Source: Thalassotalea_B piscium_A
Lineage (GTDB): Bacteria > Pseudomonadota > Gammaproteobacteria > Enterobacterales > Alteromonadaceae
Direction: 5' to 3'
Assembly: GCA_049347715.1 (NCBI GenBank)
Contig: CP186339.1
Location: 1,426,001 to 1,490,000, forward strand
DNA length: 64,000 bases
How positions within the stretch are numbered: the first letter of the stretch is position 1; the number at the start of each line of letters is the position of its first letter. The notes beneath the pieces were generated by a model. It was not told the DNA's origin, did no database searches, and worked only from the letters and a program-made list of their open reading frames with translations. Of the stretch, positions 1 through 8,366 are shown one piece after another. The translations under genes and the position numbers were made by a program.

Positions 1-539
1 CCGCCAAAACAATAAATTTCATCAGCGCCGGCTAAATCCATTGCTACAACGATAGCAGGTGAAGGTTTACCATTAAAAGGTGGCGCTGCCGCAATTACGC
101 GTTTTACACCGGCAACTTTCGCGGTAACAACACTCATGTGTGCAGATGCTACTAGTGGGTATTTACCACCGGGAACGTAACAGCCAACACTTTCCATTGG
201 TATATGCTTATGCCCTAATGTAACACCCGGTAAGGTTTCTACTTCAACATCTTTCATTGAATCACGTTGAATTTGAGCAAAATTACGCACTTGTGTTTGT
301 GCCCATTTGATATCTTCTATAACACTGTCATCAATTTCGTCATAGCAGGCTTTAATTTCTTCATCGGTTAATCTAAATGACTTCGGATTCCATTTATCAA
401 AGGTTTCAGAATATTTAGCTACCGCTTTATCACCATCGGTTTCAATAGCGCTGATTATATCTTCTACAGTACGCTTAACTGATTGTAAAAAATCTTTTTT
501 TTCTTCTTCTTGCTTGCCTTTCTTTAAATATTTAATCAT
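1..539 (-). CDS. HpsN/HisD-family NAD-dependent alcohol dehydrogenase (sulfopropanediol 3-dehydrogenase-like), 3' end outside window
   Basis: This is the N-terminal ~179 residues of a protein that continues past the left edge. I read it from the reverse strand, starting at the ATG at 539-537 with GGAG just upstream. The segment MESVGCYVPGGKYPL and the following AHMSVVTAKVAGVKRVIAAAPP match the histidinol-dehydrogenase fold. The N-terminus MIKYLKKG and the motif VRNFAQIQRDS resemble HpsN, which oxidises 2,3-dihydroxypropane-1-sulfonate to sulfolactate, more than biosynthetic HisD. No other histidine-biosynthesis gene is nearby. It is divergent from an SDR and a bicupin gene, which suggests catabolism. 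The catalytic residues lie outside the window, so the substrate is inferred. A polyol or amino-alcohol dehydrogenase of the same family is the alternative. Confidence 0.72.
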   Translation of the reverse strand, partial: MIKYLKKGKQEEEKKDFLQSVKRTVEDIISAIETDGDKAVAKYSETFDKWNPKSFRLTDEEIKACYDEIDDSVIEDIKWAQTQVRNFAQIQRDSMKDVEVETLPGVTLGHKHIPMESVGCYVPGGKYPLVASAHMSVVTAKVAGVKRVIAAAPPFNGKPSPAIVVAMDLAGADEIYCFG

Positions 540-658
540 TTTTATATCTCCACTTTATTTGATCTTGATTAATATAAAATACAGTTATTAACTTGAACTT
601 GAGTAAATCCTACGTAATAATGACTTCGAATGCAATAATTGATTTTAGGATACCTAAT

Positions 659-1399
659 ATGAGCTTTGGCAATAATTTATTCGCAGGTAAAACCATTTTG
701 GTTGCAGGCGCTGGTAAGGGGATTGGTTTAGCTTGTGCTGTTATGGCGGCTAAATACGGCGCCAATGTAATTGCGGTAGCGCGAACTAAGAGTGACTTAG
801 ATAAATTGAGTGCACTTTATCCTGACAATATTACCTCTTGGGAGATGGATGTTACTCAAGAGGTATTTTTTGAAAAAGTTAAGTCATTACCTGTTTTACA
901 TGGCTTAGTGAATAACGCAGGTATTAATCGCGTAGGTCCTATGGAAGATCAATGCAACGATAACATTGATGCGGTCATCGACTTGAATGTTCGTACTCTT
1001 TATAAAATAGGACAAGCGGCAATAACGCCAATGAAAAAATCTCAAGGTGCTTCAATTGTCAATATGTCTTCACAAATGGGATTTGTTGGTTCGCCTAATC
1101 GGACTTTGTATTGCATGAGTAAACATGCGGTGGAAGGAGTAACTAAAGCGATGGCTGTTGAACTTGCTGAACATAATATTCGTGTAAACACAGTGGCGCC
1201 GACATTTGTTTTAACGCCTATGACAAAACCAATGTTTGAAGATGAAGCTTTCAAAAAATTTGTATACGGGATGATCCCACTCGGACGTTTGGGAACCGTA
1301 GAGGATATAGCTAATAGCTGTACGTTTTTACTGAGTGATTTAGCGTCGATGATCACAGGTACAAGCATAAAAGTGGATGGTGGTTGGACTGCGCAATAA
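659..1399 (+). CDS. Short-chain dehydrogenase/reductase (SDR, DCXR/xylulose-reductase-like)
   Basis: Classical SDR of 246 aa, counted from the ATG at 659. That ATG is preceded by TAGGA with 8 nt spacing. In-frame TTG and ATG codons at 593 and 620 would add an N-terminal tail unlike the family. The cofactor motif is G17-AGK-GIG23, NNAG lies near residue 85, and the catalytic set is S138, Y151 and K155. The C-terminal segment RVNTVAPTFVLTPM resembles dicarbonyl/L-xylulose reductases. It is a soluble NAD(P)-dependent alcohol/ketone oxidoreductase. The gene is divergent from the HpsN-like dehydrogenase and 55 bp upstream of the bicupin gene, so the three probably serve one pathway. If that pathway is dihydroxypropanesulfonate use, this enzyme could be the 2-dehydrogenase/epimerising partner. 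The substrate cannot be read from sequence. Confidence 0.85.
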   Translation: MSFGNNLFAGKTILVAGAGKGIGLACAVMAAKYGANVIAVARTKSDLDKLSALYPDNITSWEMDVTQEVFFEKVKSLPVLHGLVNNAGINRVGPMEDQCNDNIDAVIDLNVRTLYKIGQAAITPMKKSQGASIVNMSSQMGFVGSPNRTLYCMSKHAVEGVTKAMAVELAEHNIRVNTVAPTFVLTPMTKPMFEDEAFKKFVYGMIPLGRLGTVEDIANSCTFLLSDLASMITGTSIKVDGGWTAQ

Positions 1400-1454
1400 G
1401 CGAAAAAGCAGTCAACTTGTCGGTAATATAATTTGTAAATAGTAAGGAATAAAG

Positions 1455-2453
1455 ATGGCACTTGAAGATAGATTAATTAGATACGCAGACCTAAAACCAT
1501 GTACAAACGCGTTTATTGATACACGAAGCCCTGGGAGTGATAAAAAGGAAAACTTTACCTTAATTGGCCCCGGCGTTGCTGAAAACCCAGATCAGCATAT
1601 TCATATTTCAATACCTCATGGTTTTAATATTGGTGGAGCAAGACAACCAAGCGGTTGTTTAAACTCTCAACATAGTCATTTAACGGAAGAAGTTTTTGTG
1701 ATCCATAAAGGTACTTGGGCTTTTTTAAGTGGCGTTAATGGGGACGATGGTAAAGTGATATTACATGAAGGTGATATTATTTCTATTCCGATGGACATTT
1801 TCCGTGGATTTGAAAATGTCGGTGAAGACCTTGGTTATTTATATGCTGTACTGGGAAGCGACGATCCTGGACGTGTGTTGTGGGCGCCTCAAGTATTTGA
1901 ATTAGCGAAAGAGTATGGATTAATTCTGCTAGAAGACGGTAGCTTAGTTGATACGACTTTAGGCGAAAACATTCCTGAGGGTAAAAAACCTATGCCGGTT
2001 ACTTCTCCTGAACAAATAGCACAACATAGAATTGTTGATAGTAAGGCGATGGAAACTATTGTACAACGTAGTGATACTTTTAATTGGGCAAAAAATTCAT
2101 GCTTAGCGCAATTTGATGGCGTTGAAGAAGTGGCATTGGTTGGTCCTGAAAATTTAGCAGAAGACTTGCCTGCTGGAAAATTAGACCGATTACACGGGTT
2201 TGTGGTGAGAGGGCTTAAATTAGCATCAGGTGCTGTTGTACATGATCATATTCGTTATGAAGAAGAAGTGATTTTTGTACAACAAGGCCAACTTGAATTG
2301 ACTGTTGATGGTCAGACCTTGTTGTTAGGTAAAGGTGATACATTTACCACACCTATTGAAGCGGTTCGTTCTTTTAAACAACAGGGTGAGTTAAGCTGTA
2401 TTCTCTATATTACGCGACGTAATGATCACCCTAAAGCGCCGAAATTTATTTAA
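1455..2453 (+). CDS. Two-domain cupin (bicupin) protein
   Basis: Protein of 332 aa with two cupin barrels. The first, at about residues 60-130, contains HSHLTEEVFVIHKG. The second, at about 240-320, contains HDHIRYEEEVIFVQQG. Both keep the His-x-His...Glu pattern that usually binds a divalent metal. Start ATG 1455 follows AAGGAA. Bicupins include quercetinase-like dioxygenases, isomerases and sugar-acid enzymes, so the reaction is unknown. There is no signal peptide, so it is cytoplasmic. It probably shares a transcript with the upstream SDR gene, and a strong terminator follows at 2546. Confidence 0.8.
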   Translation: MALEDRLIRYADLKPCTNAFIDTRSPGSDKKENFTLIGPGVAENPDQHIHISIPHGFNIGGARQPSGCLNSQHSHLTEEVFVIHKGTWAFLSGVNGDDGKVILHEGDIISIPMDIFRGFENVGEDLGYLYAVLGSDDPGRVLWAPQVFELAKEYGLILLEDGSLVDTTLGENIPEGKKPMPVTSPEQIAQHRIVDSKAMETIVQRSDTFNWAKNSCLAQFDGVEEVALVGPENLAEDLPAGKLDRLHGFVVRGLKLASGAVVHDHIRYEEEVIFVQQGQLELTVDGQTLLLGKGDTFTTPIEAVRSFKQQGELSCILYITRRNDHPKAPKFI

Positions 2454-2545
2454 AATGCTATAGGGTTATTAATTTGTCTATATCGATACCATTTTATTGT
2501 AAATGTGTTTAGTCATTAAGCCCATTAAAATAGAATTCATAAAAG

Positions 2546-2577
2546 CCCAGAGAATGGATATTTCTCTGGGTTTTTTA
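2546..2577 (+). terminator. Rho-independent terminator after the SDR-cupin operon
   Basis: A perfect 9-bp stem CCCAGAGAA/TTCTCTGGG with a 7-nt loop is followed directly by six T. It closes the SDR-cupin transcript. The rest of the gap, 2578-2790, holds no convincing gene. Confidence 0.9.
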
Positions 2578-2790
2578 TTCTAATGCATAAAATATCAGAC
2601 AATAACGTAAAAGGGCTAGGGGGAAGTCATCGTTTTATTACAATGAGTAAAGGCTAAATATTGTTTAATCATTAATGCACTTTCAATTAATCTGATAGGT
2701 TTTTCTGCTAGTAATGTTGGGGTTTAACGACCACGCATTGTAAATGATGTTCTAAAAAGGGAGCCTTCCATGGCAAAAATGTTTACAGGA

Positions 2791-3324
2791 TTACTCTGTA
2801 AATAAGGAGGCGCTTGCTTGATTAGGAGTTAAACGCATAGCGTACTTCTTGTTGTTTGCTTTGTCTGTTGCCGTAATTTCAAATTGCTGTTCAGCGGGGG
2901 TTTTACCAAAAAGCGCTATCTGATAATGTAAGTTTTTTGTCATTTTATCGAGAGGAAAACGTCCCATAATGACAATTTGATCGGCTATTTTTTCTGATGA
3001 ATCGTGAGCTATTACGGGTGAAATAAGCATACCTTGCAGTGGTAGTTTCTTAGTATTATTGTGTAAAGTTACATTTGCTTTAACGGTATCAACTATAACG
3101 TTTCGGTGAACGCTAAACTCTGAATTAGATAATTTACCATCTTGATTGTCGTCTATACCTTCAAAAGCTGAAATCGGTAATGAAAGCACCATAAATATCC
3201 CACCCTCTACTTTATTTAGTGTGCCATGTTGGGCAACTATCATATGAGCCTGTGAGGCATGAGATTGAAGCAAGGTGAATAATAGTACTAACGTAGCTTT
3301 TTGTAAGTGAGTGGTAAACGTCAT
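2791..3324 (-). CDS. Secreted EF-hand protein
   Basis: Protein of 177 aa with a cleavable signal peptide (hydrophobic residues 10-20, likely cut after SQA). It has one canonical 12-residue EF-hand loop, D58-D-N-Q-D62-G-K-L-S-N-S-E69, with Ca2+ ligands at loop positions 1, 3, 5, 9 and 12. The rest has a beta-rich composition I do not recognise. It is exported to the periplasm or surface and probably binds calcium. It lies 91 bp downstream of the YHYH lipoprotein gene on the same strand, with a hairpin between them, so co-expression is likely but not certain. Confidence 0.72.
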   Translation of the reverse strand: MTFTTHLQKATLVLLFTLLQSHASQAHMIVAQHGTLNKVEGGIFMVLSLPISAFEGIDDNQDGKLSNSEFSVHRNVIVDTVKANVTLHNNTKKLPLQGMLISPVIAHDSSEKIADQIVIMGRFPLDKMTKNLHYQIALFGKTPAEQQFEITATDKANNKKYAMRLTPNQASASLFTE

Positions 3325-3375
3325 AGTGTAAATTCCTGTAGGTTGTACAATCCGAAAGAGAGCAAAGTAATAGGT

Positions 3376-3401
3376 AAAGGTGTGGTGTTTGCCACACCTT
3401 T
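3376..3401 (-). terminator. Hairpin between YHYH lipoprotein and EF-hand genes
   Basis: Perfect 10-bp stem AAAGGTGTGG/CCACACCTTT with a 6-nt loop, just downstream of the YHYH gene on the minus strand. The tract after it is only moderately T-rich. It may be a leaky terminator, or an RNA stabiliser that sets relative expression of the two genes. Confidence 0.5.
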
Positions 3402-3415
3402 AGCCAGATAAGCTT

Positions 3416-4705
3416 TTATTGAATTGGCGGAGGAGGCGGTAACATACCTGATGTATCAACTTCTCCAGTTACACAACGTTGGAAGTAGGGATAAGTGTCA
3501 GTGGCAAAATAATGATAAATGCCTTCAGGAAATTCAGGAGTTACACCCATTCTACCATTACACTCATCTAAATCCCCTGATCCTGCTACGTATTCCCAGT
3601 CTTCAGCAAAAGTACCTAAAGGGTATATATCTGTGGACGGTCGTGATTCACTCACAGTGGTAACTCGCTGATAACTACCTTTCATGGCTGTTATTGGCGA
3701 GGTTATATCACTTGCAATGCTATAACCATAGCGAGCATAAATAGGAAACCCATCTGCTGCCCAAGCAATAATGGTCATTGATTCACTACTACCACCTTGT
3801 TTGGTGATAAAGCCTTCTGGCATGCCGTGGTAATGGTAAACACCATCGGGTTGAACATGAGCATTGTTCTCATCTGTGCCAAAATCAAAACTTGTTTGAC
3901 CTAATGCTTCAATATGCCAACTTCCTTCATTTCCGATAAGGCTACAGTTATCACCGCTATCATCACAGCTTCCTCCAGTACCAGCGTCTATTTTTACACC
4001 ATTAAGTACAAAACCGGTTGTGCCTCTTGGACCACCTAATTGAGTAGCGGCTGAAGTTTCAACCGGAGATAAAGTAAAACTTGCATTTATTGATTGCTCA
4101 GAAATAGTATTAGGATTGTTACTATTAGGAAAAGTACCTACATCATGATCAGGAATACCGTTAGCACTTAGCTCTCGTTCACCATTAACACAAGTCCACT
4201 GAGCTGTACTGTTATAAGTGACAGACGGTGAGTCGTTATATTCATTATAATAATAGTCACATAAAACACCTGAGGTTGATGCCGCTGACACCTCTGAAAC
4301 AATAATTTCAACACTATCTAATTCACTCTCTATTTGCCCGTCATTCACGGTGAGATTAGCAATATAACTTCCAGCAACGTCTCCAACAAAAGTAGTGTCT
4401 ACATTTGATTCGCTCGATAGCACCGCAATACTGTCATTTGGAATACTTGATAGGGACCAAGAATAGGTTAAAGTATCATTATCAGCATCACTGCTTTGTG
4501 CGCCTGAAAGATTAATGGTGTTACCTGAAAAAACGCGCTGATCAGCGCCAGCATCTGCAATCGGTGCTGTGTTGGCTACTTCTTCCGTTTCAATTGTTGA
4601 TGTAGTGCTATCGCTACTACTTCCGCAGGCAGAAAGTGAACAAGCTAGGAATATACCCAAAATTGCATTGGAAGATGCATGATAGTTATTAAGTGTGCGT
4701 GTCAT
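3416..4705 (-). CDS. YHYH-domain lipoprotein with PKD-like repeat
   Basis: Protein of 429 aa with a lipobox LSAC (lipidated C27). Next comes a PKD/cadherin-like Ig domain at about residues 45-135 (ANTAPIADAGADQ start, DADNDTLTYSWSL core). A large C-terminal domain carries the eponymous motif, VYHYHGMPEGF, and a second YHYF site. Several Cys and Asp residues (CDDSGDNC) suggest metal or disulfide chemistry. YHYH proteins occur widely in marine bacteria, with no established function that I know of. It is probably anchored in the outer membrane. It is followed by the secreted EF-hand gene, so a surface calcium- or metal-dependent pair is a reasonable inference. Confidence 0.8.
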   Translation of the reverse strand: MTRTLNNYHASSNAILGIFLACSLSACGSSSDSTTSTIETEEVANTAPIADAGADQRVFSGNTINLSGAQSSDADNDTLTYSWSLSSIPNDSIAVLSSESNVDTTFVGDVAGSYIANLTVNDGQIESELDSVEIIVSEVSAASTSGVLCDYYYNEYNDSPSVTYNSTAQWTCVNGERELSANGIPDHDVGTFPNSNNPNTISEQSINASFTLSPVETSAATQLGGPRGTTGFVLNGVKIDAGTGGSCDDSGDNCSLIGNEGSWHIEALGQTSFDFGTDENNAHVQPDGVYHYHGMPEGFITKQGGSSESMTIIAWAADGFPIYARYGYSIASDITSPITAMKGSYQRVTTVSESRPSTDIYPLGTFAEDWEYVAGSGDLDECNGRMGVTPEFPEGIYHYFATDTYPYFQRCVTGEVDTSGMLPPPPPIQ

Positions 4706-4949
4706 TGTTTTATGCCTTTGTGATTATTCATATGTTTCTTTGATGTGTTAACTGTAAAACACTAATGTGCAGGAAATGTGCAACAATTAAGGAATATGTC
4801 GTCTAGTCTCAATTGATGTAACTCATGTTTATAAGTTGCATTTGGCTAAAGCTTTGCTTTCTTTTTTACTATAAACTGCGCTGATCACGTTATGTTGATT
4901 CATTTATTTTGATTGAATTGTATTACGTTTGTTTAATTAGGGATTATTT

Positions 4950-5975
4950 ATGTCTACAGACATTATTATTTGGTGTGCTATTGCGTTTTGTATTACCCAG
5001 TCTGCTATTTTTTCTGGTTTAAATTTAGCTTTTTTTTCTATTAGTCGATTACATCTTGATGTAGAAGCTAAAAAGGGCAACAAAGCGGCTAAAATAGTAT
5101 TAAAGCTAAGAAATGATTCAAATTTTTTATTAGCGACTATCTTATGGGGTAATGTTGGCATTAATGTATTGTTAACCATGCTGTCAGATTCTGTATTGAC
5201 GGGGTTAGGTGCTTTTTTATTCTCAACGATTGCGATTACTGTAATTGGAGAAATTACTCCCCAAGCGTACTTTTCTAGAAACGCCTTAAAAATGGGAAGC
5301 ATGTTGGCTCCTATTATTCGTTTTTATCAGTTTTTATTTTATCCGGTAGCAAAACCAACGGCCTTAATTTTAGATGCATGGTTGGGTAAAGAAGGGATCA
5401 CTTATCTTGAAGAAAGTGAATTACGAAATATCATCCGACAACATATTACTGCGGAAGAGGCTGATTTAAACCAAGTAGAAGGTATTGGCGCGTTAAATTT
5501 TTTCGCCTTAGATGAAATAAAAGTAACTCAGGAAGGGGAAATTATTGATCCTAAATCGATTATTGCCTTACCGACAAAATTAGATTTACCGATTATTCCT
5601 GAAATATCACAACAACCGGATGATCCTTTTTTAAAGCTGATTAATAGCACTAATCATGGTTGGGTGATTTTAACTAATCATGATAATACGCCCTTGTTAA
5701 TTTTAGATGCCGATGGTTTTACTCGAGCTGCCTTGTATCAGTCTGAGAATTTTGACCCTTATAATTATTGTCATCGACCTGTGGTTATTACCGATGAAGC
5801 TACTGCTTTAAATGAGGCTATGCTTCAAATGAAAGTAAATACTTCAGTTGATAAAAACTTTGACGGTGTTATTGAACACGATGTCTTACTTATTTGGGGA
5901 GAGAATAAGCGCATTATTACCGGCGCTGATATTTTTGGTTTCTTATTAAAAGGCATGTTACCCGAGCTTAAATAG
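4950..5975 (+). CDS. DUF21/CNNM-type transmembrane protein lacking recognisable CBS pair
   Basis: Protein of 341 aa. The N-terminal ~150 residues carry three to four hydrophobic segments typical of the CNNM/DUF21 domain of CorB/CorC-type transporters, including SAIFSGLNLAFFSISRL and the conserved TIAITVIGEITPQAYFSR. After a helix ending ESELRNIIRQH comes a soluble region of about 190 aa in the usual CBS position, though I cannot see clear CBS signatures. CNNM proteins are linked to Mg2+ export or divalent-cation homeostasis in the inner membrane. The gene stands alone, with a separate crotonase gene 108 bp downstream. Transport activity is inferred from the family. Confidence 0.75.
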   Translation: MSTDIIIWCAIAFCITQSAIFSGLNLAFFSISRLHLDVEAKKGNKAAKIVLKLRNDSNFLLATILWGNVGINVLLTMLSDSVLTGLGAFLFSTIAITVIGEITPQAYFSRNALKMGSMLAPIIRFYQFLFYPVAKPTALILDAWLGKEGITYLEESELRNIIRQHITAEEADLNQVEGIGALNFFALDEIKVTQEGEIIDPKSIIALPTKLDLPIIPEISQQPDDPFLKLINSTNHGWVILTNHDNTPLLILDADGFTRAALYQSENFDPYNYCHRPVVITDEATALNEAMLQMKVNTSVDKNFDGVIEHDVLLIWGENKRIITGADIFGFLLKGMLPELK

Positions 5976-6083
5976 TTTGATGAACTTTTAACTAAGAGGA
6001 GGATTTATTGCTTGCCCTAAGATATTTATTTATGTCATCTTAGTTTTTAAGGATGATTTATCATTTTATTTTACGGAGCATCT

Positions 6084-6884
6084 ATGCCTGAATTCGAATA
6101 TTTAGAGTTAACTCAAATCAACAAAGTACTGCATTTAGAACTAGCACGCCCGAATAAAGCTAATGCGATGAATAAAACGATGTGGTTTGAAGTGGGCGAA
6201 GCATATCGCTGGATCAATGATCAAAGTGATATTCATGCCGTTGTATTAAGTGGTAAAGGTAAACAATTCTCATCAGGTGCCGATATTAATTTTTTACTCG
6301 GGGTTATGGAATCTACTGAAAATTGTACAGAAGATAAAACGGCCCATTTACAAGCTGAAATTAGCCATATGCAAACTGCATTTTCAGCCATTGTCGATTG
6401 TACTGTGCCTACTATTGCAGCGGTTCATGGGGTTTGTATCGGTGGTGCGATTGATTTGATTTCTGCATGTGACATACGTCTAGCGTCGTATCGTTCGTAC
6501 TTTTCCATTATGGAAACCCAATTGGGAATTCCTGCGGATATGGGCACATTACAACGTTTACCCTCTATTTTACCTGATGGACGACTGCGCCAATTAGCTT
6601 ATACCTCAGCTATTTTTTCAGGGCGTAAAGCCCAACAATGGGGCTTAGTGAATGAGGTTTATTTTACCCGTAAAAAATTAATGAAAGAGGCGTTTGTTTT
6701 AGCCAATAAAATTGCTTCCTTACCAAGTTATGCCGTAAAAGCGACTAAACGTACTTTGAATTTAAATACGGCCTCTACTATTGAAAAAGGGCTAGATGCG
6801 ATTGCTAAATTAAATGCTCAACTATTACAGTCAGCTGAAGCAAAATCTACAATGGAAGCGCTTAAAGGCAAAATGAAAAAGTAA
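6084..6884 (+). CDS. Crotonase with the delta3,5-delta2,4-dienoyl-CoA isomerase (ECH1) acid triad
   Basis: Protein of 266 aa with the crotonase fold: oxyanion-hole segment SSGADINFL and the glycine-rich CIGGAIDL. Three acids align with the catalytic set of mammalian dienoyl-CoA isomerase: D124 (GGAID), E144 (IMETQLG) and D152 (PADMGTLQRLP). ADMGTLQRLP is nearly the ECH1 signature. Ordinary enoyl-CoA hydratases have two glutamates instead. The enzyme would move double bonds of 3,5-dienoyl-CoA, letting polyunsaturated acids with odd-position double bonds enter beta-oxidation. It is cytoplasmic and is followed by a strong terminator. I am fairly sure of the subtype. Confidence 0.85.
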   Translation: MPEFEYLELTQINKVLHLELARPNKANAMNKTMWFEVGEAYRWINDQSDIHAVVLSGKGKQFSSGADINFLLGVMESTENCTEDKTAHLQAEISHMQTAFSAIVDCTVPTIAAVHGVCIGGAIDLISACDIRLASYRSYFSIMETQLGIPADMGTLQRLPSILPDGRLRQLAYTSAIFSGRKAQQWGLVNEVYFTRKKLMKEAFVLANKIASLPSYAVKATKRTLNLNTASTIEKGLDAIAKLNAQLLQSAEAKSTMEALKGKMKK

Positions 6885-6956
6885 CTAAAAAGCTGATAGC
6901 TGAAACATTCATGTAGATAAAGTGTCGATGATGTTTCTACAGGAATGATAATTATA

Positions 6957-6984
6957 AAGAAAGCGAGAATCGCTTTCTTATTTT
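6957..6984 (+). terminator. Rho-independent terminator after the dienoyl-CoA isomerase gene
   Basis: Perfect 10-bp stem AAGAAAGCGA/TCGCTTTCTT, loop GAA, then ATTTTA. Placed 73 bp after the stop codon. Confidence 0.85.
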
Positions 6985-7100
6985 ACTTTAACGAGTAATA
7001 TAATATGGCGTTGTACTGAATACTTAGTGCTATGATGGAGGATATTCCATTATTAGATTAGTAACCTAATGTTAGTGTTTCTCTTGAAGGTCGTCAGCTA

Positions 7101-7778
7101 TTGATCATACCTCAAACTATTTCTTACCAAGATAATGACATACTCTTTGAATCAATTGCTAATGATATTGTTGATAAAGGTTTTAGTATTCGTCCTTATG
7201 CTTTACCTGAACATTTAGCCTCTTTGCTGCTACATAAAATTAGTGAATTATCTGATGAGAAATTTAAGCGCGCGGGTGTAGGACGAGCGAAAGATCATAT
7301 TATTAGTGATTTTATTCGGATGGATGAAATTTGTTGGATAACTGGCGACAGCCAAGCAGGGCAAGCTTGGATTAATTGGACTGAGTCATTACAAACGTAC
7401 TTAAATAGAGAATTATTTCTTGGTTTATTTTCCTTTGAAAGTCACTTTGCTCATTATACTAAAGGTGATTTTTATAAAAAGCATAAAGATGCTTTTAAAG
7501 GTGAAGGTAACCGGGTGCTTTCTGTCGTTGTTTATCTTAATCAAAATTGGTCAGCAGATGATGGTGGCGAATTAGTTATTTATGATAGCCAATCTGAATC
7601 GTCTTCGGTGCTCGATAATAGTCGTATAACCGTAACGCCAAGTTTTGGCACTATAGTGGTGTTTTTAAGTGAGGAATTCCCTCATGAGGTATTACCTGCC
7701 AAACGGGATCGTTACTCGATTGCTGGTTGGTTTCGATTAAACAATAGTATTGCCAACAATATTGATCCACCAAGTTAG
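7101..7778 (+). CDS. 2-oxoglutarate/Fe(II)-dependent oxygenase (prolyl-4-hydroxylase-like)
   Basis: Protein of 225 aa, starting at TTG 7101 with GAAGG 10 nt upstream. The iron facial triad is visible as H-x-D in FYKKHKDAF and the distal His in EEFPHEVLP. The 2-oxoglutarate Arg follows in DRYSIAGWFR. The DDGGELVIYD strand is typical of P4Hc/SM-20-like bacterial enzymes. It would hydroxylate a protein or small-molecule substrate using O2 and 2-oxoglutarate in the cytoplasm. Bacterial members are known to hydroxylate EF-Tu in some species, but the target here is unknown. A small unknown gene follows closely and may be cotranscribed. Confidence 0.85.
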   Translation: MIIPQTISYQDNDILFESIANDIVDKGFSIRPYALPEHLASLLLHKISELSDEKFKRAGVGRAKDHIISDFIRMDEICWITGDSQAGQAWINWTESLQTYLNRELFLGLFSFESHFAHYTKGDFYKKHKDAFKGEGNRVLSVVVYLNQNWSADDGGELVIYDSQSESSSVLDNSRITVTPSFGTIVVFLSEEFPHEVLPAKRDRYSIAGWFRLNNSIANNIDPPS

Positions 7779-7831
7779 CCCTAGGGCTGCAGGAGTTCAG
7801 ACTGAGTAAGTTACAGAATAAACTTTATACC

Positions 7832-8275
7832 ATGGGTGAGTTACATCACATTAATGAAACCTTGAAACCTTTAAAGGAAATTGCTGATAGAGAGTTAGCT
7901 TCTATTTATGGTTTAACAGGCCAAGTGTATACCCCTTATTTCGATGAGTATATGCAGGGATGTATTAAAAGGGCTGAGATGTTAGCCTGTTTAAAAAGGC
8001 AAAAGATTCTCCCTTTATCAGAGGTTGAGGTTATTACAGCAACGTTAGATTTTTTACATAAAAGAGCGAAAAATCATACCGTGGTTGACTATAACGGTAA
8101 GCAGTATGAAAGACGTTTTTCGCCATTGAAACTAAGTAAATCGGGTAAAAATGTGCAGAAGTGGGCAAGATACTGGTTGCTAAAGCGAGCAAATGAAAAA
8201 GTGGATCATGATTGGGAAAGGCAAGTTAGAGAAATTTGGCCAAGTTACTTTTTGATCAGAAGAATAGAGATGTAA
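7832..8275 (+). CDS. Small basic protein of unknown function
   Basis: I do not recognise this 147-aa protein. It is soluble, helical in character and rich in Lys/Arg, with no Cys pairs, signal peptide or membrane segment. The first ATG (7832) has no Shine-Dalgarno. The same frame is open further upstream, and a CTG codon at 7802 lies 6 nt after a perfect AGGAG at 7791-7795. The true start may therefore be that CTG, adding 10 residues (SKLQNKLYT after the initiator). It follows the 2OG-oxygenase gene by about 50 bp or less, so an operon is likely. Confidence 0.6.
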   Translation: MGELHHINETLKPLKEIADRELASIYGLTGQVYTPYFDEYMQGCIKRAEMLACLKRQKILPLSEVEVITATLDFLHKRAKNHTVVDYNGKQYERRFSPLKLSKSGKNVQKWARYWLLKRANEKVDHDWERQVREIWPSYFLIRRIEM

Positions 8276-8366
8276 TAAACAGAATATTGTTATATTAGAA
8301 GCGCTATTTTTTCATGGCATAGATACAATTTTCTTCTACAATTAATGTGTTTGAGGAGGGATGCCG

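Noticed and set aside
1..539. Histidinol dehydrogenase of histidine biosynthesis (hisD)
   Set aside because: The motifs fit HpsN better, and no his operon genes are adjacent, although the fold is shared.
2770..2805. Tiny frame MAKMFTGLLCK with a possible ribosome site
   Set aside because: Eleven residues, overlapping the 3' end of the EF-hand gene on the opposite strand. Chance is the simpler explanation.
3212..3397. 61-aa open frame overlapping the EF-hand gene start
   Set aside because: It overlaps the real signal-peptide gene and the hairpin in another frame, with no ribosome site or coding character.
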